From an uncultured Roseobacter sp. (GTDB taxonomy: Bacteria > Pseudomonadota > Alphaproteobacteria > Rhodobacterales > Rhodobacteraceae), in contig NZ_CANMNK010000003.1 of assembly GCF_947499265.1 (NCBI RefSeq), positions 545,919 to 609,918 of the forward strand: a stretch of 64,000 nt of DNA, in the 5' to 3' direction. Positions 1 through 9,069 of this stretch are shown in pieces. The position numbers were made by a program, and so were the translations under genes. The notes beneath the pieces are model-generated. The model made no database searches. It was not told the DNA's origin and was given only the letters and a program-made list of their open reading frames with translations. Each line of letters begins with the position of its first letter. The first letter of the stretch is position 1.

Positions 1-397
1 TGGGTCCGGAATGCCAGGCCACCATTGGGATGCTAGCCGCGACAACGCCCTCAAGGGCCGCCTGTTGTTCAACCGCATCGAAGCCATTGATCACAATACC
101 ATCAGGCTGCAATGCAAGCGCCTGACCAATCGCGGCGGTGCGCCCTTGAACCGAGCCCGCGCCATCAAGCACGCGCACGTCCCATCCAATCTTTCCCGCT
201 GCCTCTTCAACGCCATTTGTGACGCCAAGAATTCCGCCGTTTTTCAAATCACCCGCAAGCACCACAATGGTCTTGCCCTCCGCCGCCTGCGGACCGGTGG
301 TTGGCCCGTCAAAGGCCGTTTCCGACAGCGCGGGGAATGACAGTGTTGCAAGCATGGTACTCGCAAGTAGTGTGTTCAGAAATGTTCTTTTTTGCAT
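1..397 (-). CDS. Sugar ABC transporter periplasmic substrate-binding protein, N-terminal part (runs off the window)
   Basis: The first about 132 codons of a ribose/galactose-type binding protein (Peripla_BP_4 class). Read on the minus strand from the ATG at 397, it has a basic start (MQKRTF), a hydrophobic stretch and an Ala-rich cleavage region ending near LSFPALSETA, so it is exported. After that come a typical first beta strand (KTIVVLAGDLKNGG) and the region LDGAGSVQGRTAAIGQAL, as in family 2 sugar-binding proteins. A strong ribosome site (GGAGG) lies 5-10 bases before the ATG. It sits downstream of the permease and ATPase genes on the same strand, so it is the third gene of a transporter operon. 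The ligand cannot be read from the sequence. The C-terminus lies outside the window. Confidence 0.88.
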   Translation of the reverse strand, partial: MQKRTFLNTLLASTMLATLSFPALSETAFDGPTTGPQAAEGKTIVVLAGDLKNGGILGVTNGVEEAAGKIGWDVRVLDGAGSVQGRTAAIGQALALQPDGIVINGFDAVEQQAALEGVVAASIPMVAWHSGP

Positions 398-423
398 GGT
401 TTCCTCCCAGTTTTGAAATCTTT

Positions 424-1446
424 TCAACGTTTTGCAGCACCCTTGCGCCGCTGCGCGTATCCGGCGATGCCAATGGCAATGAGCAGGGTCACCCCGTTGA
501 ACAGCGGCTCGACCCAGAACGACCCACCAAATTGTTGAATGCCGGAAATGCCGACCGCCAGAATGGCAACACCGACAATTGTGCCCCAGACGTTCACCCG
601 TCCGGGTTTGATTGTGGTGGAGCCCAGAAAGGCGCCGACAAGTGCAGGCAACAGGAATTCCAATCCAACCGACGCCTGACCAATGCGCAGTTTTGCCGCC
701 AAGAGCACACCCGCAAGCGCCGTCATTGTGCCTGATGCCACAAATGCCCCGATTACGTATTTCCGTGTCGGGATGCCATTGAGCTGTGCCGCGCGCTGAT
801 TGGCGCCGATGGCGTAGAGATAACGACCAACCGGCGTGTATTCCAAAACCACCCACATCACGAATGTGATCGCGATCAGATAATATCCGGTGATCGGCAG
901 TCCAAAGACAAAAGTGGTGTTGAGCGCATAAAAACCATCTGGCAAAACGCCGACCATCTGGCGGCCCCCGGTGTGCCAAAGTGCCAGCGCATAGAGGACT
1001 GTGCCCGTCCCAAGTGTCGCGATGAAGCTGTCGATCTTTGCGACTTCAACAAGCAATCCGTTCAGAAAACCGGCGACTGCGCCAAGGACCAGCACGACCG
1101 CAACGGCAATCGGCCAGGGCAGGCCCAGCATGGTCTGCAGGCTGATGGCCAGAATGTGCCACAACACGATGCCGTACCCGACCGTCAAGTCAATCCGCCC
1201 CGCAGCCATCGGGATCATCGCCCCAAGCGACAGCAGCGCAATGATGGCTTTGTCCGAAATGATCGCCCGCAGGTTCAGCATTGTCGGGAAGGTGTTCGGC
1301 AGCAGGATGGAAAAGAGCACGATGAGAAGCACCGTCAGGATCACAAGACCATAGACCGGCAACAGGCGCAGCAGCCGCTTGGTCCGGCTGAGGTCCTTCA
1401 TTTCGGCGCGGGTGGGCTCGAGCGCGCTGGATTCAAGCGATTGCAT
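424..1446 (-). CDS. Sugar ABC transporter permease (RbsC-like family)
   Basis: A 340-residue inner-membrane permease of the branched-chain/ribose type (BPD_transp_2). About 8-10 hydrophobic segments are visible, starting at LLPVYGLVILTVLLIVLFSI. The family sequence around MIPMAAGRIDLTVGYGIVLW corresponds to the region that reads DLSVG in RbsC. The ATG at 1446 has AAAGGAG about 7 bases upstream. It overlaps the end of the ATPase gene by 14 bases and is followed 26 bases later by the binding-protein gene, so the three form one operon. It would form the transmembrane pore through which the sugar is imported. The sugar is unknown. Confidence 0.9.
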   Translation of the reverse strand: MQSLESSALEPTRAEMKDLSRTKRLLRLLPVYGLVILTVLLIVLFSILLPNTFPTMLNLRAIISDKAIIALLSLGAMIPMAAGRIDLTVGYGIVLWHILAISLQTMLGLPWPIAVAVVLVLGAVAGFLNGLLVEVAKIDSFIATLGTGTVLYALALWHTGGRQMVGVLPDGFYALNTTFVFGLPITGYYLIAITFVMWVVLEYTPVGRYLYAIGANQRAAQLNGIPTRKYVIGAFVASGTMTALAGVLLAAKLRIGQASVGLEFLLPALVGAFLGSTTIKPGRVNVWGTIVGVAILAVGISGIQQFGGSFWVEPLFNGVTLLIAIGIAGYAQRRKGAAKR

Positions 1447-2962
1447 TCGGGTGCTCCTTTTCCGAAGCGATATTTCCGGCTGATGCCGATTGAATAAGGT
1501 TTTCCGTGGTCAGCCGGGTGCCAGTCAGTTCTTCGACCAGTTTACCCTGACTGAAAACGATGGCGCGGTGGCAAATCGTTGCGATCTCTTCAAAATCGGT
1601 GGACACGATGAGAATGCCCACACCCTTGGCCAGCGCCCGGTTGAGCAACGCGTAAATCTCTGATTTCGCGCCGACATCGACACCCGCGGTCGGATCCTCG
1701 CAGATTAACAGTTTCCGTTCCGTCGCAAGCCAGCGCCCGATAACGACTTTTTGTTGATTACCGCCGGAAAGCGCTTCGATCGCCAGCGTCGGGTCATTTG
1801 GGGAAAGGCCCAGGTCCGCACCGATTTTTGCCGCATCATCTGCTTCTTTTCCCGCCGACAGCAGGTTCATCAATCCGCGCCCGATGGCAGCCGGGTTGAG
1901 GAAGGTATTCTCCCGAATTGTCAGGTTCATTGCCACGGATTCCTCGGTGCGGTCCCTGGCCACCAACCCAATACCGGATTGCAACGCCGATTGCGGGGAG
2001 CTCAGATCGGGCACCTCTCCCAAGAGGCGCACCTGACCGCTATGCTCCGTCAGCCCAAAGAGCGCCCGCGAAATCACTTCGTGCCCTGCTCCGCGCAACC
2101 CGACCAGACCGATGATTTCATTGTGCTTCAGAGTGATTGTGAGCGGACCAACCGCCCCAACCGTCACGTCCTGAAGGTGCAGAATATCATCACCGGGCGC
2201 ATCCTGTGCCTTCATCGTGGCGCGCGTCTTTCGGCCAACAATCTTCTGGACCAGCTCTTCCGGCGTTGTGTGCTCGATGCGCCGCACGCCAACCATGATC
2301 CCATCGCGCAACACGGCGACGCGGTCGGCAATCCGGAAAATCTCATCCAGGCGGTGGCTGACATAGATCATGCCAACGCCCCGCTCGCGCAAGGGGCGCA
2401 GGGCTTTGAACAGTCTTTCGACCTCGTCCGCGGGCAAAGACGCTGTCGGTTCATCGAGCACCAGAAATTCGCTATCAACCGCCAGCGCGCGGGCGATGGC
2501 CACCAGCGATTTTTCCGTGCGGGTCAGGTCTTCAACTCGAGTGGTCGGATCAAATTCGCAATCGACCCTTTTCAACGCGTCGACGGCAAAGGCTTCGACA
2601 TCATGCCAGCGGATCAACCCGCTGCGGCGTGAATACCCCAAAGCCAGGGCAATGTTTTCCGCCACTGTCATCCATTCAATCAGCCCCAGATCCTGGTGAA
2701 TAAAGGCAACTTTCTGACGTTCGCCAAACCCGGCGGGCCTGTGCTGATAGGCCTCTCCGTCAATCAGGACACGGCCTGCATCCGGTTGATGAATACCGCC
2801 CAGAACCTTGATCAAGGTGGACTTGCCCGCGCCGTTTTCCCCCAAAAGGGCGACGATCTCTCCGCGTCCGACAGACAGCGACACATCCTTCAGCGCATAG
2901 GTGCCGCCAAAGTGCTTGTCGATCCCATCAAAGAAGAGACCCTGGTGCAGGTTGTCTGTCAT
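1433..2962 (-). CDS. Sugar ABC transporter ATP-binding protein (RbsA/MglA-like, two nucleotide-binding domains)
   Basis: A 509-residue ATPase with two tandem ABC domains, the usual size for RbsA/MglA. Domain 1 has Walker A GENGAGKST near residue 39 and Walker B FLVLDEPTASLP. Domain 2 has a degenerate P-loop region (GLRGAGHEVISRAL), the signature ALSGGNQQK and LLICEDPTAGVDVG. Domain 2 lacking a normal Walker A lysine is typical of this family. I start at the ATG at 2962 rather than 21 bases upstream because GGGAGGAA lies right in front of it. It is the first gene of the transporter operon and reads away from the LacI-type regulator, with the two operators in the gap. It powers sugar uptake from the cytoplasmic face. 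Confidence 0.92.
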   Translation of the reverse strand: MTDNLHQGLFFDGIDKHFGGTYALKDVSLSVGRGEIVALLGENGAGKSTLIKVLGGIHQPDAGRVLIDGEAYQHRPAGFGERQKVAFIHQDLGLIEWMTVAENIALALGYSRRSGLIRWHDVEAFAVDALKRVDCEFDPTTRVEDLTRTEKSLVAIARALAVDSEFLVLDEPTASLPADEVERLFKALRPLRERGVGMIYVSHRLDEIFRIADRVAVLRDGIMVGVRRIEHTTPEELVQKIVGRKTRATMKAQDAPGDDILHLQDVTVGAVGPLTITLKHNEIIGLVGLRGAGHEVISRALFGLTEHSGQVRLLGEVPDLSSPQSALQSGIGLVARDRTEESVAMNLTIRENTFLNPAAIGRGLMNLLSAGKEADDAAKIGADLGLSPNDPTLAIEALSGGNQQKVVIGRWLATERKLLICEDPTAGVDVGAKSEIYALLNRALAKGVGILIVSTDFEEIATICHRAIVFSQGKLVEELTGTRLTTENLIQSASAGNIASEKEHPNAIA

Positions 2963-3020
2963 TCTTCCTCCCGAAACGCACATTGGCGCCGACGTCCGCG
3001 TAAATGCTCACATCCGTTGA

Positions 3021-3032
3021 GTTACCCGTAAC
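3021..3032. promoter_or_regulatory. LacI/GntR-type operator, site 1
   Basis: GTTACCCGTAAC is an inverted repeat GTTAC-NN-GTAAC located 59 bases before the ATPase start and 73 before the LacI-type gene. It matches site 2 at all but one base. The arrangement resembles the E. coli GntR/IdnR operator core (GTTACC..GTAAC), known from that family. A repressor bound here would control the divergent transporter operon. Confidence 0.72.
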
Positions 3033-3077
3033 GTTGTGCCATGGTCATCGCCAAAGGCCAAAACTGTCAAGCGAAAA

Positions 3078-3089
3078 GTTACCGGTAAC
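3078..3089. promoter_or_regulatory. LacI/GntR-type operator, site 2
   Basis: GTTACCGGTAAC is a perfect 12-base palindrome ending 15 bases before the regulator's ATG. With site 1 the centre spacing is 57 bases, suitable for looping or for separate control of the two divergent promoters. Its position suggests the regulator also represses itself. Confidence 0.75.
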
Positions 3090-3104
3090 GTAAAATCACC
3101 TGAT

Positions 3105-4139
3105 ATGGACGATAAACAGAATAAAAACAGTAAGATAAACCTTTCTGAGGTCGCCAAAGCGGCGGGTGTTTCAAAGATGACGGCCAGCCGTGTGTTACGG
3201 GGTGAAGGCGGATATTCCAAGAAAACCGAAGCCAAGGTCATGGCGAAAGTGGATCAGCTCGGCTATCTGCCCAATCGCCTGGCGAGTGTTTTCGCGGGAG
3301 ATCAGAATTCGACATTCATCGGCGTGTCGATCCCGGATCTGGGCAATGAGGTCTTTGCCCAGGTGCTGGAAGGCATTGACCGAAAGCTGGGCGCATTTGG
3401 TCATCAGACCGTTTTGGGCCTCACGCAACATGCCGCGGAAGAAGAGGAGAAATGGATCCGCACTGTGCTGTCCTGGCAACCTGCGGGGCTGATCCTGACC
3501 GGCAGATCTCATTCGCCACGGTCTTATGACATGCTGCGCAACGCGGGCATTCCCGTCGTGGAAATCTGGGATCTGAATTCCAGCCCGCTCGACATGAGCG
3601 TGGGGATCAACCATTTCGATTGCGGTTTTGATGTGGGCAGGTTTGTCATCAGTTGCGGATACAAATCAGTTGGTTTTGTCGGAACCTCGCACGACACAGC
3701 AAATGCGGCAACCGCGCGCCTTGAAGGGTTTACGAAATCGATTGAAGACGGGGGTGGCAAAGTCACAAAACAGTTGTGTCTGCATGACACTGCGAGTTTT
3801 TACCCAGGTTTCTACGGCACCGAACAGCTGCTGGCATCTGATCGCAACGTCGAGTGCATCTTTTACCAAAACGACTCGATGGCCTTTGGCGGTTTGCAGT
3901 ATTGCGAGCAAAACGGGCTGGATGTGCCCAGCGATATTGGCATTGTCGGTTGGGGCGATCTAGCCGTTGCGTCCGTGCTGAAACGTCGGCTGACCTCCGT
4001 GCATGTGTCCCACCTGAAACTCGGGCACGCGGCCGCTGAAATGATGATCGCGCGGCTTTCCGGGGAACCGGTACCTGCCTGCAGGGACATCGGCTTTCAC
4101 TTGATCCCAGGTGCCACTGTGCGACAAAGCGTCTTGTAG
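3105..4139 (+). CDS. LacI family transcriptional regulator (GntR-like)
   Basis: A 344-residue LacI-family repressor. The helix-turn-helix is at about residues 12-35 (SEVAKAAGVSKMTASRVLRG), followed by the hinge helix (YLPNRLASVFAG) and a periplasmic-binding-protein-like effector domain (GVSIPDLGNEVFAQVLEGI; IGIVGWGDLAVA). The overall look is closest to gluconate repressor GntR, which agrees with the GTTACC-type operators found just upstream. I start at the ATG at 3105 because the residues upstream of it are not family-like and span operator site 2. It is divergent from the sugar transporter operon and most likely represses it until the sugar or a derivative binds. The inducer is unknown. Confidence 0.9.
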   Translation: MDDKQNKNSKINLSEVAKAAGVSKMTASRVLRGEGGYSKKTEAKVMAKVDQLGYLPNRLASVFAGDQNSTFIGVSIPDLGNEVFAQVLEGIDRKLGAFGHQTVLGLTQHAAEEEEKWIRTVLSWQPAGLILTGRSHSPRSYDMLRNAGIPVVEIWDLNSSPLDMSVGINHFDCGFDVGRFVISCGYKSVGFVGTSHDTANAATARLEGFTKSIEDGGGKVTKQLCLHDTASFYPGFYGTEQLLASDRNVECIFYQNDSMAFGGLQYCEQNGLDVPSDIGIVGWGDLAVASVLKRRLTSVHVSHLKLGHAAAEMMIARLSGEPVPACRDIGFHLIPGATVRQSVL

Positions 4140-4179
4140 TGCAGCCCAGTCGGCGGGCGGACAAGGAGAGGCGGACATC

Positions 4180-4809
4180 ATGCCAATGGAAACCTATCTG
4201 ATCTATCTGGCGGCGGTGGCGGTGTTCTTCGCCACCCCACCCGACACCAGCCAACTGTTGATCGTTTCAAACAGCATTCAACACGGGCTGCGAAAGAGCG
4301 TGTACACCATCGCCGGTGACCTGACTGCGAACTGTCTGCAGATGACCGGCGCCGCCTTTGGCCTGGCCGCGATCATCGCCACATCAGCAACCGCATTCAT
4401 CTGGATCAAATGGCTCGGTGTGGCCTATCTGGTGTGGATCGGGGTGCAATTGATGCGATCACAGGAGCAACCCTCCGATGTCCGCGCCAATGCCTCACCT
4501 GCACGGTTGCGGCTTTACCGACAGGGGTTTGTGACCTCGATGGCCAATCCATTTGCCGTGGTTTTCTTTGGCGCATTGTTCCCCCAATTCATCGACCCAA
4601 CGCTGGCGGTACTGCCACAACTCTTTATCCTCGGGCTCACCTATATCGTCATTGATGGCGCTATTTTAGTGCTCTGGGGATGGCTCGGCATCCGGTCGGC
4701 AACGGTGCTGAGACGCTTTGCTTCAGGATTGGTGAACAAGCTGTGTGGCGGCCTTATGATTGCCGCGGCGGCGTTACTGGCCTCCAAGGATTTCCAGCCG
4801 CAGCGGTGA
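4180..4809 (+). CDS. LysE/RhtB family amino-acid exporter
   Basis: A 209-residue polytopic inner-membrane protein of the LysE/RhtB family, near the usual 205-210 residues. Hydrophobic segments include LIYLAAVAVFFATPPDTSQL and GVAYLVWIGVQL. The family-typical loop F.TSMANPFAVVFFGALFPQF is present, in which the Asn-Pro is the conserved turn before the fourth helix. The start at 4180 has AAGGAGAG about 10 bases upstream. It follows the LacI-type gene by 40 bases on the same strand and may be cotranscribed. Such proteins export amino acids or homoserine lactones; the substrate cannot be told from sequence. Confidence 0.85.
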   Translation: MPMETYLIYLAAVAVFFATPPDTSQLLIVSNSIQHGLRKSVYTIAGDLTANCLQMTGAAFGLAAIIATSATAFIWIKWLGVAYLVWIGVQLMRSQEQPSDVRANASPARLRLYRQGFVTSMANPFAVVFFGALFPQFIDPTLAVLPQLFILGLTYIVIDGAILVLWGWLGIRSATVLRRFASGLVNKLCGGLMIAAAALLASKDFQPQR

Positions 4810-5184
4810 GGCGGATGCCTCGCTGCGACCAAAATGAGGGGGGCGACTCATAAGCGTCACCCGCCCGCAAGCGTCCCTTCAAACCCCGGGTAAAACGCGG
4901 GTTTTCGATATGAGAGTGCAACTGCTTTGACCCTTCGTGGTGCGTGACAGCGTGCGCTTTGCCCACCGTTCCCACAAAATCCAAACGGACCAGTAAGGCA
5001 TTGATTTCTAGACTTATCGAGCATTCCGCACAGCCTGGGCAGCACTTCCGTCTCGCAGGCACTAGTCGGCACCCCGACCGCTGACTGCCCTAAGCAGCCC
5101 CAACCCCAGATTGAAAAAACGGCCATTCTGTGCTATGTAATGATCACTTTTTAGCAAAGTTATTTTTTGTTCGGAGTTATAGTT
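4810..5184. other. Intergenic stretch, no gene seen
   Basis: About 375 bases between the LysE-type gene and the secreted repeat protein. No reading frame on either strand looks coding. A modest hairpin (AAACCC/GGGTTT around 4881-4905) ends in only four T's and is at best a weak terminator. The last 60 bases are AT-rich (TTATTTTTTG at 5160-5169) and probably hold the promoter of the following gene. Confidence 0.5.
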
Positions 5185-7224
5185 ATGCTTTTATTTTCAT
5201 GGCGTTTTGCGCCAACAACTTTGTTGTGCCTATCGTTCTTCCTCAGCAATGCCAGCCTGTCTTATGCCCAAGGCGCCGGGTGCGAAGGGTTGCTTTTGTC
5301 AACATCCGAAGACTTCACCATGCAGCAGTCGGAGGGACCGGACGGCAACCCGATTGTCTCCGATGGCGACCTGCTGGCCTTTAACGGTGGCACCACCACC
5401 ATCTGCCGTCGCAACCGCGATCTGCTGCAACGGTTCGACATTCCGCGCGTCGATTTTGGGCTGGATGCCGTAGCGGCACTGGACCGCGAGCGCGAGATTT
5501 TAGCCTTCTCCACCGAACTTGACGATCCAAACGAGCAGTTCGGGGCGGGTGATCTGATTTTCACAACCGGTCTGGTGATCCCAAACTCTGCGCTCACGCA
5601 GCGATTTGATCTGCGACATGACATCGGGCTAGACGCGGTCAGCCTGCTCGGGCGTCCGGCTGGGTGGCGCGAATTCATCGAAAAAATGGGCAATGTGTCA
5701 CGCCGCGAGTTGCAGGCGCAGCCGCAGATCGTGATCGAACTGCTGGAAGCTTTTGAGCTCGACATTCTGTTTTCCACAGAAGGCACGGCCCCAACAGTAA
5801 CAGCGCCCGCCTTCATCGATGGCGATCTGTTGTCTGTTCGCTCGGGCACGATATTCCGGTCAAATCAGACACTGCTGCCGTCGCTTCCTGCGGGCATCCC
5901 TTCAAAAGGCGTGGATTTCGGGCTGGATGCCTACACCTTTGGCGTTGACCCGGAAACCGGCGGACCGTCCGAGTTGATGTCGTCCGAGATCGATATGCGC
6001 GCCGAAGGTCTTTATACCGATGGTGACGCGTTGCAGCCCGGTCCAACCTTGCGGTTTCGCAATGAGGTCCTGTTGAAATCGCTTCTCCCCGCGAGCTTTG
6101 ATCTGGGGCTGGACGCCCTGCATCTGACCGCAGGGGAAATTGCCTGCGGCGCCCCCTCCATCACGCGGATCAGTGGCGTCGATATTACCGACATCATCGG
6201 CGGTGTCGCGCAAACACCCGGGTTGTCGGACCGGCCATTTGGCGGATCGCTGCGGATCCAGGGCGCGATGCCCACATGGCTGGAATGTCCGATCCTGCCG
6301 CAATACGAGTTCCGTATCGAATTGAACGATGGCTCCGGTTTTCCGGCCATCGGCGATCCCAATACGCTGGCCGTGCCCACAAACTGGCGTCGGCAACTGG
6401 ATGGCAACCCGTCCCCGATCATTGATTGCGCACCCTCGGCAAGCAATCCGCGCCAGCTTTATCAGCCGGATGGCAACGGGTGGTTCAACCTCGCCGACTA
6501 CCGGCGCTTTGATGAATGCGGCGAGGACGCAAGCCTCGCGGTCTGGAACTCCAGCGCCTTTGCCGCCAGCGTCGAAGCAGGCGATCCACCGGTCACGGTG
6601 CAGTTTCGTCTGGTGATGCGCGAGGTTGGCAGCGCGGTGCCCTTCTCCGTCTCCGCGGTTGAAACGGTACGGTTGGACAACAACACCTATGCCTTGCCCG
6701 CCAGCAAGGATATGCCTCTGACGGGTGACGTCTCCATGACGCTGGGCGTTGCATCGGGATCGGACGCCCAGGTCAGCGATTGTGATGTCACCGCAGGATC
6801 AAGCGACGTCATCCTCGATCTGCTTGGACGCGCCCGGGATCAGCACTTCTGGCGCTATACCCTGCGCTGGACCGGTGGGAATGTGGTGGGCTGGCAATCC
6901 ATTGCGCCCAATGACCGCGACGGTGGTGGCGTTGTGCAGCCTCTGGATGCCGTCTTTGACAACGACGGGTCGGACAGACCGCAAATCAGCCTGGGGGGCA
7001 CGGTGCCCGGCAACGCCACAAACGTGCTGCTGTCCGAGTTCAACATCACGCAGGCCCATATCGCGGCGACCGGTGGTCAACCGCCCATCGAATGCGGCTA
7101 CGCTGCGGAAGTCACGGCATGGGACCGCACGATTGTCGGCAGCTTCAACGCGCCCAACAACATTTTCGGCACAACCACGCGGCGCGTGTCCTATCCATTG
7201 GCGTTCTGCTTTCAGCCCGGATAG
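5185..7224 (+). CDS. Secreted protein of unknown function with four internal GLDA repeats
   Basis: A 679-residue protein that I do not recognise. It starts at the ATG at 5185, with CGGAG 8 bases upstream. A signal peptide is clear: MLLFSWRF, a hydrophobic core, then cleavage after SLSYAQG. The N-terminal half contains four diverged repeats, each with GDLL or GDAL, a glycine-rich stretch, an N..LL segment and a closing motif VDFGLDAV, DIGLDAVS, VDFGLDAY or FDLGLDAL (near residues 89, 146, 243 and 305). The C-terminal half looks beta-rich, with cysteines that could form disulfides (WLECPILPQ, IDCAPSA, VSDCDVTAG, IECGYAAE). It is therefore likely extracytoplasmic or secreted. It stands alone, with its own promoter region and a strong terminator downstream. 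Confidence 0.7.
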   Translation: MLLFSWRFAPTTLLCLSFFLSNASLSYAQGAGCEGLLLSTSEDFTMQQSEGPDGNPIVSDGDLLAFNGGTTTICRRNRDLLQRFDIPRVDFGLDAVAALDREREILAFSTELDDPNEQFGAGDLIFTTGLVIPNSALTQRFDLRHDIGLDAVSLLGRPAGWREFIEKMGNVSRRELQAQPQIVIELLEAFELDILFSTEGTAPTVTAPAFIDGDLLSVRSGTIFRSNQTLLPSLPAGIPSKGVDFGLDAYTFGVDPETGGPSELMSSEIDMRAEGLYTDGDALQPGPTLRFRNEVLLKSLLPASFDLGLDALHLTAGEIACGAPSITRISGVDITDIIGGVAQTPGLSDRPFGGSLRIQGAMPTWLECPILPQYEFRIELNDGSGFPAIGDPNTLAVPTNWRRQLDGNPSPIIDCAPSASNPRQLYQPDGNGWFNLADYRRFDECGEDASLAVWNSSAFAASVEAGDPPVTVQFRLVMREVGSAVPFSVSAVETVRLDNNTYALPASKDMPLTGDVSMTLGVASGSDAQVSDCDVTAGSSDVILDLLGRARDQHFWRYTLRWTGGNVVGWQSIAPNDRDGGGVVQPLDAVFDNDGSDRPQISLGGTVPGNATNVLLSEFNITQAHIAATGGQPPIECGYAAEVTAWDRTIVGSFNAPNNIFGTTTRRVSYPLAFCFQPG

Positions 7225-7247
7225 CCCTTGATCCGGAACACAAGATC

Positions 7248-7280
7248 ACGCCCTGGCACCCGCCGGGGCGTTTTCGTTTT
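7248..7280 (+). terminator. Rho-independent terminator after the secreted repeat protein
   Basis: A 10-base stem ACGCCCTGGC / GCCGGGGCGT (one T-G wobble) with an ACCC loop, followed by TTTTCGTTTT. It starts 24 bases after the stop codon at 7224 and 84 bases before the next gene, so it separates the two plus-strand genes. Confidence 0.85.
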
Positions 7281-7331
7281 GAATTGAAGCTTGGCCGCGA
7301 TCTTGGCACTGATGGACCGGGGAGATGATTT

Positions 7332-9002
7332 ATGTCCAAGAACCCGAAGGCGCCCGCGCTCAACATCCTGTTCGTCATGTATGACCAGCTGCGTTTTGAC
7401 TATCTGTCCTGCGCCGGGCATCCACATCTGCATACCCCCAATTTCGACCGCGTTGCGAAGATGGGTGTCCGTTTCACCAATGCCTATGTGCAATCTCCGA
7501 TCTGTGGCGCGTCACGGATGAGCTTTTATACCGGGCGCTATGTCTCTTCGCACGGCGCGCAGTTCAACGGCTTTCCCCTGCGCGTGGGCGAGCACACGAT
7601 GGGCGATCACTTGCGGCGCGCTGGCATGTCCTGTGCCCTGATCGGCAAAACCCATATGAAAGCTGACGACGCGGGCATGGCCCGTCTGGGGATCGACAAG
7701 GACAGCATCATCGGCGTGCGCCAGTCGGAATGCGGGTTCGATCCTTGGGTCCGCGATGACGGGCTTTGGGGCGCCGGACCCGATGGGCTCTATGATCAGA
7801 AGAGATCGCCCTATAACGAGTATCTCAAATCAAGGGGCTACCCGTCAGAGAACCCCTGGGCCGATTTTGCCAATGCGGGCATTGATGCATCAGGTAACAA
7901 GGCGACGGGGTGGATGTTTGCCAATGCCGATCAGCCCGCCAATATCCGCGAGGAAGACAGCGAAACCCCCTGGCTGACGCGCGAGGCCATTGAATTCATC
8001 AAACAGGCCGGGGACGGCTGGTGCGCCCACGTCAGCTACATCAAACCGCACTGGCCCTACATCGTGCCCGCGCCCTATCATGACATGTTTGGCCCGGACC
8101 ATGTGCCAAAACCGGCGCGGCACGCCATGGAAAAGAACGACCCACATCCGATCTATGACGTCTACATGCGCAGCAAGGTCTCACAGGCGTTTCAGCGCGA
8201 CGACGTGCGCGACAAGGTCATTCCGACCTACATGGGCCTGATCAAACAATGCGATGACCAGCTTGGCGTCCTGCTTGATTTCCTCGATGACACCGGACGG
8301 ATGGACAACACGATGATCGTGCTGACCTCCGATCACGGCGACTATCTGGGGGATCACTGGCTGGGGGAAAAGGAACTGTTCCACGATCCCAGCGCCAAGA
8401 TCCCGATGATCCTCTATGATCCGCGCCCTGCGGCCGACGCGACACGCGGCACCACCTGCGACGCGCTGGTCGAGGCGATTGATCTGGCGCCAACCTTCGT
8501 GGAGACAGCAGGTGGTGAGGTCGCGGATCATATTCTTGAGGGCCGCTCGCTGCTGCCGTGGCTGCGGGGCGAGACCCCGGAGTGGCGCGATTTCGTGATC
8601 AGCGAATTCGACTACTCCCCCACCGCGCAATGCGCGCAGCTGGGCCTCGCACCCCGTGATGCCAGGCTCTTCATGGTCTTTGACGGGCGCTACAAGCTGA
8701 TGCATGCCGAAGGGGGGTTCCGCCCCATGCTCTTTGATCTGCAAAAAGACCCTCAGGAATTTGACGATCTTGGAAAATCCGACCGACATCAGGAGGAGGT
8801 TGATCGCCTTTATGGGTATTTGGCGCAATGGGGTCGGCGATTGTCGCAACGCACCACCAGGTCTGATGCCGACATCGAAGCCTCTCGCGGGGCGTCCTTG
8901 CGCAAGGGGATCCTGCCATTTCTGGTGGATGGCACAGAAGTGCCCGAGGAGCTGACCGCCCTATATCGCGGCAAGGCCGGCAAGTCATTTATCGAGGACT
9001 GA
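7332..9002 (+). CDS. Sulfatase / phosphonate monoester hydrolase-like enzyme (alkaline phosphatase superfamily)
   Basis: A 556-residue hydrolase of the sulfatase fold. The N-terminus has the metal-binding start (ILFVMYDQLRFDYL, with D18). The formylglycine site is C58 in PICGASRMSFYTGRY, and the second metal site is SDHGDYLGDH near residue 332. C58 is close to the catalytic Cys57 position of Rhizobium phosphonate monoester hydrolase, and the length also fits that group. There is no signal peptide, so it is probably cytoplasmic. The modification motif reads C-x-A-x-R where the usual form is C-x-P-x-R. It lies alone after a terminator, so context gives no substrate; sulfate, phosphate and phosphonate esters are all possible. 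Confidence 0.85.
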   Translation: MSKNPKAPALNILFVMYDQLRFDYLSCAGHPHLHTPNFDRVAKMGVRFTNAYVQSPICGASRMSFYTGRYVSSHGAQFNGFPLRVGEHTMGDHLRRAGMSCALIGKTHMKADDAGMARLGIDKDSIIGVRQSECGFDPWVRDDGLWGAGPDGLYDQKRSPYNEYLKSRGYPSENPWADFANAGIDASGNKATGWMFANADQPANIREEDSETPWLTREAIEFIKQAGDGWCAHVSYIKPHWPYIVPAPYHDMFGPDHVPKPARHAMEKNDPHPIYDVYMRSKVSQAFQRDDVRDKVIPTYMGLIKQCDDQLGVLLDFLDDTGRMDNTMIVLTSDHGDYLGDHWLGEKELFHDPSAKIPMILYDPRPAADATRGTTCDALVEAIDLAPTFVETAGGEVADHILEGRSLLPWLRGETPEWRDFVISEFDYSPTAQCAQLGLAPRDARLFMVFDGRYKLMHAEGGFRPMLFDLQKDPQEFDDLGKSDRHQEEVDRLYGYLAQWGRRLSQRTTRSDADIEASRGASLRKGILPFLVDGTEVPEELTALYRGKAGKSFIED

Positions 9003-9069
9003 TCCACCTAGCGGTGAACGCGGGTTGGCATGATGCGGACATTACACGTCCCCCAAGGGCGACGTAAAC

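Noticed and set aside
4881..4905. Hairpin AAACCC/GGGTTT after the LysE gene as a terminator
   Set aside because: The stem is about 6 bases, the loop long and the T-run only four, so it is too weak to list as a feature.
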